Positions 1 to 10,659 of a DNA stretch of 64,000 bases are shown piece after piece (position 1 is the first letter of the stretch; each line of letters begins with the position of its first letter). The stretch comes from Austropuccinia psidii (Eukaryota > Basidiomycota > Pucciniomycetes > Pucciniales > Sphaerophragmiaceae). A program made the translations under genes and the position numbers. The DNA lies in contig JALGQZ010000003.1 in NCBI GenBank assembly GCA_023105745.1, positions 47,200,196 to 47,264,195 on the forward strand, written 5' to 3'. A model generated the notes under the pieces. The model did not search any database. It saw only the letters and a program-made list of their open reading frames with translations, and was not told where the DNA came from.

Positions 1-271
1 ATGTAAATTTTGGGTCCCTATCACTAATGATTATCTTAGGGACTCCACAGGTAGATATGATGTTATTCCAGAATAGCAGAGCAGTATCCATGGCTGTGTC
101 CTCTTTATGGCATGGCAGGCACCTCCTACTCTTGCTGAACCTATAAACTATGATTAAAAAGGCATTGTAGTTTTCTTTGCCTCCTGGGACAAGTCCTGTG
201 GCCCAGTCCATATTGATGGTTTCCCATGGGTGTTTGGGTTCCTCTATATGTTGAAGTAACCCATACTCTTC
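1..271 (-). pseudogene. pol: Integrase catalytic core, second piece (element A)
   Basis: Minus-strand reading continues the A integrase after the L3 insertion. It encodes a stretch equivalent to C residues about 126-212: the first catalytic Asp in a NMDW context (about 213-222) and the second in ISDRDP (about 11-28). Integrase of Ty3/gypsy elements inserts the cDNA copy into host DNA. The piece is cut off by the window edge before the catalytic Glu. The last five bases on this side (267-271) are one copy of the L3 target duplication. Confidence 0.88.
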
Positions 272-1188
272 TATGAGCCTTAGAGGTATTTTCATATAAC
301 CAAAAGACCACAAATGATTAATTAAGATACAAATATAAATAAAAGAAATTCATTCATATCATAAAAATGAAAATTGAAATATAAATACAAATTTATATTT
401 AAAAATCAAGATTCATTATAATTCAAAAATAAAATTACAATAAAATTTGAAAATAAGGAAAATACATTTTTACTTGTAAAAATTAAGTAAAAATGAATTT
501 TTAATAAAAATTATAAAATTAAAATATTTTTGGTAAAAAGCTATATAAAATATATTATAGCCTTTTATCAAATAAATAAACATAAAGAAATTATCACACC
601 ATTGGATTCCTCATAAAAAATAAAGTGGGGTCACCTCTGGATGAAATTTCTGTAACTCAATTCTAAATAAGCTTAACTTAAGTTTTCAGTATTTCCAATA
701 CAAAAATTGAAAATACTCAAAAATTTAATTTAATTCACACCACATGTGGTGTTAAACATCAATCTTTGTGTTAAAATTGGGGTGTTTTGTTTAGTTTAGA
801 AGTTATGAGGAATTGAAGTATTTTCAATTGAATTCAATTGAAATGTCAAAATGTGCATGTGTATTGCATAAGTGAACTTTGAGTTACATATGAGGTATCA
901 ATTATTACTGTATTGTACTGTACAATTCAATTGAATTACATATGTAAATTACAAATATAATACATTATGAGGAATTAAAGGAAAAAATAAATTGGAAGGA
1001 TTAAAATTAGGGGGCAAAGGAGCTCTAGCTCTAAGGGGCAGAAAGACCCCCAAAATCCTTGCTGACAGGTTATGAGATGTCAAAATTCACGCAAACGTTC
1101 ATCAATTTTGGCCTGGAATTGAGTCACAGGGTCTGGGGACAGGAAAAGTACTTGATTAATAATAACAGTTTCATATCCACACCTTACA
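272..1188 (-). mobile_element. L3 solo LTR inserted in element A integrase
   Basis: On the minus strand it starts TGTAAGGTGTGGATATGAAAC (1188 downward) and ends AAGGCTCATA (272), where the last bases should be CACA. It is flanked by the 5-bp duplication TCTTC at 267-271 and 1189-1193. Removing it and one TSD copy restores the integrase frame (KHGK joined to KYGLLQ as in element C). It is 917 bp against 1815 bp for the L3 at 47378-61075. An internal block of about 0.9 kb, including one arm of the L3 hairpin, is missing. Orientation is by convention, since a solo LTR has no internal region to orient it. Confidence 0.92.
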
Positions 1189-1627
1189 TCTTCCCATGTT
1201 TCCTATTTGCCTTTTGGCATTTTCACAAGTGTTGATGTATTCACACAACTCTTGTTCCACTTAGGCCACCAAGGTGTGCTTGCTACCCTCTCTTTGGTCC
1301 TGTCCTCACTCATGTGTCCCATATAGGGGAAGTCATGGCATTCTTGCAGGATCAGGGAGATGTGGTCTCTGTCTACCACTGTGAGTGAACTTGTGTGCTT
1401 CTTTCTTTGGTAAAGCAGGAAATCTACTAGGAAGAACTTGTTATCCTTGTAGGCCCTCAACCAGGGTTCTTCCAGGTGGGATTCCAGTTCTAGACTCCTG
1501 TATTTTGCTGAAGGAGTTGTAGTAATGTGCCACACTGTTTGTGTTTGGCATAAGACTTTAGTACCGCACTGAAAAATTCATTGTGCAGTTCTGAGGAACT
1601 TATTCCCAGTATGGGAGTTTCTGTTTC
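1189..1627 (-). pseudogene. pol: Integrase N-terminal zinc-binding part (element A)
   Basis: Minus-strand ORF 1535 to 1203 aligns with the N-terminal half of the element C integrase: the VVDRD segment, then ECHDFPYMGH with the two zinc His, then WWPKW. The CxxC half is frameshifted: element C reads [11 protein letters not shown] here, while A reads through another frame near 1220-1235. This module folds around zinc and helps bind the LTR ends. It is interrupted 15-20 codons later by the L3 LTR. Confidence 0.85.
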
Positions 1628-2152
1628 TCATGAATTGGTGTTTCCACTGTCAAGGGTACCACTTCCTCGTGCCCATTCAGAGCATCTGAAGTTCTTCCTC
1701 CTATCTATTTCCATGAAATTGATAGGGATCTTGGCTGCAACTTCAGGTTCATAAGCTGAATTGCTCTTGACATTATCCAGTGGAATTCTTTTAAGGTCAT
1801 CTGCATTGGTATGACTTTTACCTTCTTTGTATATGATGGTCATATTCCCTCCATACTCCTGATTGGCTATTTGCCATCTCAGCATGTGTTGATTTGTAGT
1901 ATTACTGTTCAGTAAAGACTTCAAGGCTGTCCAGTCTGTGTAGACTTTAAAGACTGCACCCTGCAGATAATAATAGAGTTTTTCTAGAGCCCAGACTAGA
2001 CATAGACATTCTGTCTGGGTGGCCCCATACCTGGCTTCTGAATCTTTCAGTTGCCTAGAGACGTAACATATTACACCCTCTCTTGGTTCACCATCTACAA
2101 TTTGTCTTTGGTGAAGGGCTGCTCCTAAGCCTTGGCTACATGCTGCATCTAT
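1628..2152 (-). pseudogene. pol: RNase H domain and linker (element A)
   Basis: It continues the polyprotein downstream of the stop at 2153-2155. It begins with IDAACSQGLG at about 2130-2152, which carries the first RNase H acidic residue. A VYTDWTALKSL-like segment near 1905-1945 carries another. Then ORF 1924-1628 covers the tether region (RWQIANQEYGGNM and onward). RNase H removes the RNA strand during reverse transcription. The separating stop is shared with element C (see findings). Confidence 0.85.
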
Positions 2153-3685
2153 TTATAACTTGAATGGCAGTTCAAAGTCAGGAAAGATGAGAAAAGGTGC
2201 ATTTGTGAGTTCATATTTGATCCTCTCATTAGCATCCCTCCTTTCCTTGGTAACTTCAAAAACTACCTCTTTTGAAAATAGCTTGTATAAACTACTAGTT
2301 TTGTGGGGAAAATTCTTGATGTGGGTTCTATAGTAGCTAGCAAACCCAAGGAAAGATGGCATCTCTTTGATGATCTTTGGTGATGGCCTTTGCAGTACTG
2401 CTGCTACTTTACTCTGGTCAATTGCCAGACTAAGACCTGAGACTTTATGTCCTAGAGCTAGTAGCTCTTGTTGGCCAAAATTACAGTTTTTCAGTGAAAC
2501 TTTCAGATTGATGGGTGTACATTTACTTAGCACTCTGTCTATGTATTGTACATGGTCTTCCGATGTCTCTGAGTATATAATAATATCATCAATATATACC
2601 ACCATCCAGCCTTCTAATATTTCTTCTTGAAATATTTTGTCCATCATCCTTTGGAAGTGGGCTGGTGCATTTTTGATGCCAAATGGCATCCTGGTATACT
2701 CATACATGTCCATATGGCATATTATTCTGAGCAATTTCATGAAGTTTGGTTCAACTCCATTCTGGTGGAAACCTTTCATACAACCCATTTTGGCTATGTA
2801 TTTGCCTTTTGCCAGTTTATCCAAGGCATGAGGTATCCTAGGTATAGAGTACCTGTCTGCCTTTGTGTAGTTTTTCAGAGCTCTGAAGTCTCCACACAGT
2901 CTAGACTTGCCATCATGCCAGGTGATTAGGACAGGAGTGGTTATTTCCACTATTTCATTATGTCCAATCTTTCTGATGACATCCATGTCCAGGAGTTCAT
3001 TGATATGTTTTTCAATTTCTTTCCTTGTCTCCAGACCTTCTTGATAAGGAGGTCTCCTGAGCATGGGTGGATAAGGTCTTTCCACATCCAGATATAGCTC
3101 TATATCATGGCCTTTTATCTTGCCTAGTGATTTTTGACCAATGGCAAATGCTCGTCTGTTCTTCCTCAGCATTTTTAGTAAACTTAGTTTTTGTTTACTG
3201 GTGAGGGTAGTGCTAAACTGGCCCTTTCTGAATTCATTCAGTAACTCCTGCAGTGGATCATGAGTAGAGATTTGGTTTTTATAAAGTGAAAGTTTCTTCT
3301 CCTTGTCGGTACCTATGCTAATGTGCCTGTTTTTACTATTGTAAATATCTATGCCATACATACTTTGGTAATCTGTTCCCAGTAAGAAGCCTTGGATGTG
3401 GGCATCATCAAGCACTAGAAACTCTGGGTTGAGTTTGATATTACCCTTCCTGTGGGGTATAATTATATCTTTGATAATTGTCCCAATAGAAGTCATCTTC
3501 CCTGAAGCACTTTTAAAGTTCCTTGCCTTGGTGGGCAAGACCTGTTTTTCCCAATTTGGGAAGTGGTTATCCAGATAATTTCTGGCCACTATGGAGCAGT
3601 GTGCCCCACTATCAATGATCAGTGGATGTTGAGCATTGTCAATACAGACAGTCACCTTTGTGGCTATTCCATGTATATATGCCAT
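2153..3685 (-). pseudogene. pol: Protease and reverse transcriptase, 510-codon open stretch (element A)
   Basis: This is the longest open frame in the window. Residues 22-33 carry the retropepsin active site LIIDSGAHCSIV (Asp25). Reverse transcriptase spans about residues 200-470, with TRMPFGIKNAP at 331-341, the catalytic YIDD at 364-367 and ALGHKVSG at 410-417. Motif A, which in element C reads TKMDCMKGFHQ, here reads AKMGCMKGFHQ (Gly301 in place of the metal-binding Asp), so the polymerase would be dead although the frame is open. The frame ends at a TAA directly before the RNase H start. Its upstream join to gag is broken by a frameshift near 3740, so the first Met is not a natural start: in element C the same residues are internal to the polyprotein. 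Confidence 0.93.
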
Positions 3686-4831
3686 CCCTTTGGTTGGTGT
3701 AACCAGGAACGTTTGTGCATCTTGTGTATATTTTCACAAGTTTTTTTGCCAGTGTCCTGTGGCATCCCTGCTTCCAACTGTATGTCCTGAATTTCTAGTG
3801 GGGTTTCCTCTTGGTATTCCCCTAGAAATTCTTCTCTTGGGTCTTGGTCATCATCAGACGGTTCTCTGATGGCATCACCAATGGAGTCTGATTCAGAATC
3901 CTGTGTTGCGGATTGCTCCTCTGGGACTTTCTCAATGGCATAGACTTTTTTCTTTGGCTTTGGAAAGTTGTTGCCATAGTGGTCTGTTGAACCACAATTG
4001 TGACAAGAATTCATCTTCTTTGCCACTTCTGCCACCCTTTCTTTGGGTTTGTCTTTAAACTCTACCCTGAAAGGTTGTTTCCCTTTGAAACCACTGCTCT
4101 AATATGGGGTGAATTTCCCTATATTAGTTCTTTTCCTTATGTCGTGTAAGGTATTACCAATGTCATCCAGAGTGCAATTTTGGTTGCATCTGCATTTTAC
4201 TGGATGCTCTAGTTCTCCTGGCAGTTGTGTCAGAAGCTTGTGATTCCTCATTTGGATGTTCATCTGAGGATCAATGGCTTTAAGTCTTTTAGACTGTCTA
4301 AGACACCACTCATATGGATCTTTGTCCACAGAGTATTTGTCATTGTCAAATGACATGGTCTTTTGCCATATCCAGGTACCATTACTGACCTTTTGGATGA
4401 TTTGACTCTTCCACCACGGCCAGTTTCTTCTGCCATGGATTTTGTTCATTTCGGTGTACCATATACTACCATGACCTTTAAATTCTGTATTTAGTCTAGC
4501 AGTAATCCTGTAATCTGGTAGGCTTGGTACATCAATGAAGAGTCCATCAATATAATCTATGAGTTCCATATGATCATATTCTCTTGTTCCAGAGAATTTG
4601 GGCCAGCTTGAGGCCTCAGGAAGTTGTTTCATGGCTTCCTTCTCTGAATGAGACATATTATCTCCATCCTGGTATTGTGATGGAGATCTTGCCTTATTCA
4701 TCAACATGGCATCTGGTTTGATGTCATCTTGGTGATATGGATTATCCATAACATGGCCTTGTGGTTGGGGCTTAATTCTATGGCAGACATTAAACAGTTT
4801 GTTTATGTCTTGATCCAGACAATCCCTGTCC
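3686..4831 (-). pseudogene. gag: Gag: capsid-like domain and zinc knuckle (element A)
   Basis: ORF 4749-4099 holds the capsid-like segment (WPKFSGTREYDHMELIDYI followed by the WPWWKSQIIQ region), conserved with C at 42655-42900. After a stop near 4087-4089 (element C has Arg), ORF 4035-3664 carries the nucleocapsid knuckle CHNCGSTDHYGNNF: the fourth ligand of the CCHC motif is Phe instead of Cys. An acidic linker (DSESDS, DDDQDPREEF) follows before the protease. Gag forms the particle and the knuckle binds RNA. The upstream part is separated by the G2 solo LTR at 4837-6789. Confidence 0.88.
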
Positions 4832-4836
4832 CTTTT

Positions 4837-6789
4837 TGTAAGGTTTGACTATGAGAAAATAAGTAAAAATTACTAATATTTTACTTATTGTACTATGAAT
4901 GTCCTTATAAATGAAATAAATAGGATAAAAATAATTATAATAATAAAAAAGTATTATAATTATGGTGTATAACAATTATATTATTAAATAAATATAATAA
5001 TATAATAAATAAATATATTAATATAAGATAATTAATATATTTAAAAGCACTTTATTAATGTTACCAACAAATAATAAAGGCATAAAAAATTGTTTTTTAT
5101 TAATAAAAAACAATTAATAACAATAATATTACTAATAGTTAAGCTATCAATTGATATAAATACTATTTATATCAATTATAGAATTATTAAAGTAATAATA
5201 GAGAAAAGTTATTATAATAAGAGAAATAACCTACTTTTAATACTTAATATAATAGTTTTGGATACCTTTACGCCTAGAAATGTAAATACAACTTATTTAA
5301 ATTGTAGTGCCAATAAAAATTAAGAGAAATTATAATTTTTCTTGATTTTATGTGGAATAGAGGTTTTTAAGAGAAATTTAAGCAAAACAATTAAATAATT
5401 TCAATAATCACGTCAGAGATGAAGATTATTATAAGATTATCTTGTTATTTAATAATATAAAATTTTTATATATAAAGAATAAAGATATTACCTTTTTATT
5501 TAATGATTTAATGTTTTATAAGCGTCTGAGGGGAAAACAGAGTAAAAAGAGCTCTATTTATAGTAAATACATCCATCCTAGAGTCCAGCGGGCTTTTAGT
5601 AGACGTTTGATGATGCTTTCTACCAGAATTTATCAATATTTCAAGGTTTGGTGATGATTACATCATGATCAAACCATCTTACCTCATAGTTACGCCATTA
5701 TTTGAAGTTATCACTGTAACTTCAAGTTTGATGATGTCATAGGCTTGGCAGAAGCCTAAAATTCGTGGATTTTCTTAGTATTAATCATATTCTAATAGTA
5801 TTCACAAGTTTTATTACTTGATAACTGTTAAACTTAAAATAACATTACAGTGAGTGATCTTAAATGATCAAATTTAAGCTTAAGCTTTGATCATTGATAG
5901 CGTTCAAGTTATCCACGATACAGCTATTCTGAGAGTGAATTCTGATAGCTTGGCATGTCCTTATTACACTGCCAAGAGAATTCCATTACATAATCAAAAC
6001 TCTATTTTTGATTATTTTTCTTGTAACTCATCTTTTCTGTCAAAATTTAATATTTTAAACTTCAAATCATAATTTCAAGGGGCTATACCTTGAATATTAT
6101 AATACAATATACATCATTCTTCACTAATAAACTAGTAGAGTTCAACTGTCTAATTTTTTTTAAGTTTGGACCACTTTCACAACAAAGTGGTCAACAGCTC
6201 TATTGATTTTAATCAATAATCCCTTACAGGTTTTAGCCTTGTTTATAACTTGTGAAATAAAGTTAATTTCTGTATTCCCACAGTAATGACGTGGTGACTT
6301 TTTTTGGTTAATCACTCTATCATCTATATTTCAAAGGATATTAGCAAAAATCCTTGAACATATGCAGTGACCAAAAAAGTGCATATATTCAGCTTAACCC
6401 CTTAAGTATTGACTTTGGAGATTAGCTTCTTGTTTGTTTTATGTGTATATTTTTATGGAGAATCCAATGGTACCATTTATTTCACATGTTGTCCCATTGG
6501 TATTTGAAATAACTGAGGATTTATGTTTTTTATAAGGTATTATTACTTATAACTCACTAAATATTGACTTTACAGATATGCCATAAAAGTGGTATATGAG
6601 TATTTTACCATGGGGAATCCAATAGTATAACTTTTTTCAAATGTTTATTCATTGGTTTTTAAGTTAAACCAAGTTTTATGCCTATTTATGGCATTTTTGT
6701 AGTTTTAAGGTAATTATTTTTAATGTATAATTATTTTAAATATTTTTTGTGACCTTTTTGGGTATGTGGTCATGTCTCAAAGGTTAAAA
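4837..6789 (-). mobile_element. G2-family solo LTR inserted in element A gag
   Basis: On the plus strand it runs from TGTAAGGTTTGACTATGA to CTCAAAGGTTAAAA, the reverse complement of the G2 LTRs of element D (48045-50028 and 58597-59922). It is 1953 bp, flanked by CTTTT at 4832-4836 and 6790-6794. Rejoining the flanks restores gag (compare C around 42420-42445). The TATAAATAG promoter-like motif and the two hairpins seen in other G2 LTRs are recognisable here in reverse. There is no internal region, so it is a recombined solo LTR. Confidence 0.95.
5863..5895. repeat. Inverted repeat in G2 LTR (10-bp arms)
   Basis: AATGATCAAA (5863-5872) and TTTGATCATT (5886-5895) are perfect inverted copies around a 13-base spacer. 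The corresponding part of the D 5' LTR near 48950-48980 keeps only a decayed version. Confidence 0.7.
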
Positions 6790-6794
6790 CTTTT

Positions 6795-7266
6795 GCTGTG
6801 GTGTTGTGATTCAAAGACTATATTAAGTCTTTTGCTGGTTTCTTCAGAGGCTTTGCTCAATTGAGCATTTCCTTCTTGAAGAGTTTTAACAATTTTATCC
6901 ATGAAGGCTGTTAATTTTTTCATCCTCTCATGGCTTGCTTTAAGTTCTGCAACCTGCTTTGGAGCTTGCTCAGCATATTGGGACATTTGTAACCACAGTG
7001 CATCAGTGTTTAAGTTACTCTCAGGTGTGACAACATTATGTTCAATCCAAGTGGGGGTAATATTTCTATTAATGGGACTACTGATTCTAGAGTTATGTAC
7101 AACTACTTCTGATTCTTGTGCACTTCTTTCACCAAATCAAACAGCTTCTGAATCATGGGATCTGACTCTCTCTGCCTCTGGTTGAAGGAGGTTGTCCTCT
7201 CCTGGAAACTTCCTGGAATGTTGAAGAAGGGTGACTCGAGGCCACTGATCTTCTGGTTTCTGAATG
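6795..7266 (-). pseudogene. gag: Gag middle section, coiled region (element A)
   Basis: Minus-strand coding between the G2 and L5 solo LTRs. The reading passes through a SRISSPINRNIT segment to LWLQMSQYAEQ, then a charged helical stretch (ELKASHERMKKLTAFMDKIVKTLQE), matching C 42150-42420. The heptad-like spacing of Leu, Met and Ile suggests a coiled coil, as expected for a Gag assembly region. A TAG near 7095-7110 and a frame change separate it from the upstream gag exon. Confidence 0.82.
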
Positions 7267-7923
7267 GTGTTGTGGTATTCCGTACCTTATTGGCCCAGTT
7301 TCAAGTGGAATTTCATTTATAGGACTATAATTTGAAGACTGAAGAAAGAAAAATCAATAATTAATCAATTACAATGGAGGAATTCAGCAATATAATGGAT
7401 TTAAGTTCATCAATATATATAATCCCATAAGCAAATACTGGAAGAATGGTCCATTTGCTTACAAGAATAACAATATAATAAGGAAAAGAAAAAGACAAGT
7501 TAGCAAGAATGTTTAAGTTACCAGTGAAAGGGGTAATGTAACACTCAAGTTACCCTAGATCTGCTCAACCTTTGGATTACTCAGCAATTCAGTTATTAAA
7601 CTGAGGCCACTTCAATATGGAATAAATTAAAACTGTATCAATTAACAGCCACAAGACAGGAAGAAAAAAAAGAAAACTCAAGTATTTTATGCAAGGAGAA
7701 TGCGTCAAAACCTTACATTACACAGCATATCTGTGGAAACACAAGCACAGCCACCTGATAAGCCAGTAAATATAAATTAAAAAACAGAATTAAGTTAGAT
7801 AAAGAAAAGAAAAAACTCATACAGAACAAATAGAATCCCCACAATATACAGAATTCTCCACCTAAAGCTCAAACAGTGCACAGACCTATGGTGCAATAGC
7901 TGTACAAAATCACATCATACCCC

Positions 7924-8136
7924 CAGAAATGATGCAACAAACCAAACATATGGTGCAATATCTTGATCAAATGACACCATCTCAAAATTACTCACCAGCT
8001 CAATTCCCTCAAGGCTGTGCATAATATTATTAAAGTTTAGTTAAAATATAAATGAAGCTTCAGAAATGGTGCAACAAACCAAACATATGGTGCAATATCT
8101 TGATCAAATGACACCATATCAAAATCCCTCACCAGC
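7924..8136 (+). repeat. Direct repeats inside L5 LTR, 137-bp period
   Basis: Two 76-bp copies, 7924-7999 and 8061-8136, begin CAGAAATGNTGCAACAAACC and end CTCACCAGC with only a few differences. Weaker partial copies of the TATGGTGCAATA core occur at about 7888-7900 and 8170-8180. This looks like a small enhancer-like or slippage-generated array inside the LTR. The L5 copy at 16750 does not show it clearly. Confidence 0.75.
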
Positions 8137-8288
8137 AAAAACAGCTCAGATTACATAATCATACATATTAATGGTGCAAACAACCAAACAAATGATATCT
8201 CACCACTATAAAGAATTATCCCAGCCAAAAGAAGTGGAAAAATTCTAAGTCTCTTGTTTTTGAGTGCCTCTATGGAGGGCCCAAAGAA

Positions 8289-8296
8289 TATAAATA
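8289..8296 (+). promoter_or_regulatory. TATA-like box in L5 LTR
   Basis: TATAAATA followed by GAGG and a pyrimidine-rich stretch (about 8300-8335). The same TATAAATAGAG arrangement marks the G2 LTRs, so this is the likely start region of L5 transcription. Inferred from motif only. Confidence 0.45.
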
Positions 8297-9201
8297 GAGG
8301 TCCTATCTCCCTCATTTCTTCCTCTTTTCCCCATGAATCCAATTAGTTATATACCAAGAAGGAGAATAACTATTCATCCCTTACTAGTAGGATAATCTAG
8401 TTATCTTATTAAAGTATTACAGACTTATAAGTTGAATTCATAGTGATTTCTAATTAATAGTAGTTAACAGAAGGTCTACTTAATATTATTAATCCACCCT
8501 ATGTTTAAATTATTAGTCTTATAATTATAATACTATCAATAATACTCATAACATTAACTTTCTCCCCATAAGCTTTACATTACAAAGGAAAAATAGTCTC
8601 ATTATATCTTCATATTAAGAAAAAAACCAACCTTACAACTATATATTATTATATATAAAAAAAACCTACCCTCATATTAAATTACATCATTTAGATATCA
8701 AACAAACATCCACTCTATATTTAACAAAATCTTACCAATAAATTATTAAAGGTCTTATTATTATATTATATTAACAATTATCCTCTCAAACCATTCATTA
8801 CTATAGCATATATAACATCAAATTGAACTTACCCCTTAAAATATATATTATTACTATTATATTAAATCAACCTTTTATATTACTAAGGTCTTACCCTTAA
8901 AATTACCTTATAATATTATTTGAAAATTATGTTTAATACTTTTTTAATTTATAAGTTACTTATCTGGTTATTGAATAGGTCTGATAGAGACTGCTAAAAA
9001 GTCTTCTCTAGTTGTAAAGCCACAATCTTAAATATTGATTTGTGAGCTCTGTAGGGAGATTGTTTAGTATATTCAGAGGGGCAGCTAAAACACCATTAGC
9101 ACCCTTGGTTACAGGATTATTTCAGAAATTCAAAACTGTTTACCTGTGATTTCCCCCTCAAGGACTGCCTTATCCAATCCCACACTAAAAGGAGTTCCAC
9201 A

Positions 9202-9716
9202 GTGTGAATCCACTGGAGAGCTGATTTGGCCTGCTCCTTGTGAGCCTGAAGGAAACTGAGTATGCCTTATCTGGGTCAGCTGTTCTTCTATAGCTTGCAT
9301 AGTGGCTTGATTTTCCCTTATCCTGGTTGCCCTTCCCTCCAGGAGTCTGAAATGCCTTGTAGGATTCCAACCTTTGGTGATTAACATAAGGTCCTTGAAG
9401 TCTATCTCTTTGAGACAGATCTTCTGGCAACTTGCTCCAAGTTTTTCCCAGTGAGTTTCCAGGTTGAACCTCTTGTTCTCCATGCTCCATTGAAATAAAT
9501 CTTTGAGGAGTTGGTGGAGCTAAAGAACTTGATCCATGTCTTTCGAGTCCTCTGGTTTGTGGTTCCTGTTGAAATGAAGTGTGAATGGAAAGGTTGATAT
9601 TATCTCCCTCATTGTTCTTCCATCCACCACTGTGTCCAAGGTGTCCTCTTCCAGGTCTTCTGGTTCTGGACAATCCTTTCCTGTCCTCTGGTTGGTTCCT
9701 TTGGAAGCCAAGGTCT
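9202..9716 (-). pseudogene. gag: Gag exon 2, N-terminal part (element A)
   Basis: After the proposed intron the coding frame reads ETLASKGTNQRTGKDCPEPEDLEEDTLD, then the NKRFNLETHWEKLG stretch, and runs to the L5 insertion. The same frame is open in element C, which identifies it as the real one. The overlapping 183-codon minus ORF at 9736-9185 is mostly another frame. A TAG at about 9526-9528, where C has CAG, breaks it. Acidic, then basic, with no catalytic domain: an N-terminal Gag region. Confidence 0.8.
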
Positions 9717-9784
9717 CTGAGGTATACAGGTGACATGTCAGTGTTTGCAAGCAGTCAAAAACTTTATGTTCTTAGGGAATTTGC
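9717..9784 (-). other. Proposed spliceosomal intron in gag (element A)
   Basis: 68 bases, the same length as the intron inferred in element C. The 3' end reads ACCTCAG and the branch-like CTGAC sits about 20 bases upstream of it. The 5' end reads AAAG/GCAAAT, a GC in place of the GT in C. Removing it joins two conserved open frames. Confidence 0.7.
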
Positions 9785-10084
9785 CTTTGACTGTGTCCTG
9801 TACAACTTTGGTGTCTGCTGATTTGGGAAATTTACCTTTAGAGGTTACAACTGGGTTAATTATAGTAATCTTCCCTGTACAAGCTGTTAAGGTTGGTTTA
9901 CATTGGATTGAATCAGAATTTCATGGTTTTCTACACTTCTGAGTGGCAATAGGTGTCCACTTCTTTTCTGTAATCAGGCCTTCACAGTGCCTCTTTCCTT
10001 TGCCCTTGCTTCCCTCTGGTTCGGAGGGTTTCACTGGTATGTTGGCCTGTGACTGGGTTTCAAGTGGTATGAAGTTACCTTCCA
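9785..10084 (-). pseudogene. gag: Gag leader exon (element A)
   Basis: Encodes about 98 residues, aligned with C 41062-41355: PLETQSQAN, EPEGSKGKGKRH, KKWTPIATQ. A TGA at about 9920-9922 (element C continues) breaks it. No ATG fits the start. The frame opens after an AG acceptor (TTTGATTCAG, just above 10084), so the start codon is probably in an upstream exon. Confidence 0.7.
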
Positions 10085-10640
10085 CTGAATCAAACAGGAA
10101 AAGAGGGCTTAATGTCAGTTAAGACTTCTTAAAATGCTGTTTTCACATTGAAGAATGGCCTCTGGGCTTGTATATTCCTACAATATGACCTTTTATCATG
10201 ACAGTGTAATTGAATTAACAATTTCACGTCAGAAATACAGCCTACAGATATTTGGTATACTGTTTCTATTCCAATATCTCACAGAATAACTTGTAATTAG
10301 AAAGTATAAACTGATAAAAGTGGGATGTAAGAGGGTAATTAAATTAACAATATGCCCAACCATGCCTCAACTATTGGTTTTACAGTAAGAGGTGTCTTTA
10401 TTTAATTCAAAAAAAGACTGTATTAGTGGCTTAAAGTGTTTTTATATGCAAAACATGCCAAAAATATAAGTCCTGTGGTTCTTAGCCACATGACAGGTAC
10501 TCTTTTCAATATGAATATAAATAAATATATAATATATATGTATATTAAGAAAGAATTACACCTAAAAACATAAAACAAAATGTCAGAAATAGAGAAAACA
10601 AGTAAAGAAACTCACTTTTAAGGTCCAAAAAAGGTTAAAA
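10085..10640 (-). other. 5' untranslated leader of element A
   Basis: About 560 AT-rich bases between the primer-binding site and the gag leader exon. It is homologous to C 40513-41061 and has no convincing ORF. A retroelement leader of this kind would carry packaging signals and probably a 5' intron. Confidence 0.6.
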
Positions 10641-10659
10641 CACAGCCAGGCCCCCAAAA
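10641..10659 (-). other. Primer-binding-site region, element A
   Basis: On the minus strand, directly after the LTR terminal ACA, the sequence is TTTTGGGGGCCTGGCTGTG. Elements C, D and E carry close versions at the same position, so this is the conserved minus-strand priming site. Confidence 0.7.

Larger units (their letters stand above)
7271..9201 (+). mobile_element. L5 solo LTR inserted in element A gag
   Basis: 1931 bp from TGTGGTATTCC to GGAGTTCCACA. The ends form an imperfect inverted repeat (TGTGG / CCACA). It is flanked by GTGT at 7267-7270 and 9202-9205, a 4-bp duplication. The C sequence at 41930-41945 shows the uninterrupted target (complement of ...GAATTGTGTGAAG...). Its left 1.1 kb matches the LTR at 16750-17871, which is preceded by a polypurine tract, so the plus orientation is supported. 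A TATAAATA motif lies at 8289-8296. Confidence 0.9.

Noticed and set aside
2367..2929. Plus-strand ORFs opposite the element A reverse transcriptase
   Set aside because: They are antisense shadows of a conserved RT frame. The same antisense ORFs recur opposite the RT of element C (44900-45163) and have no domain of their own.
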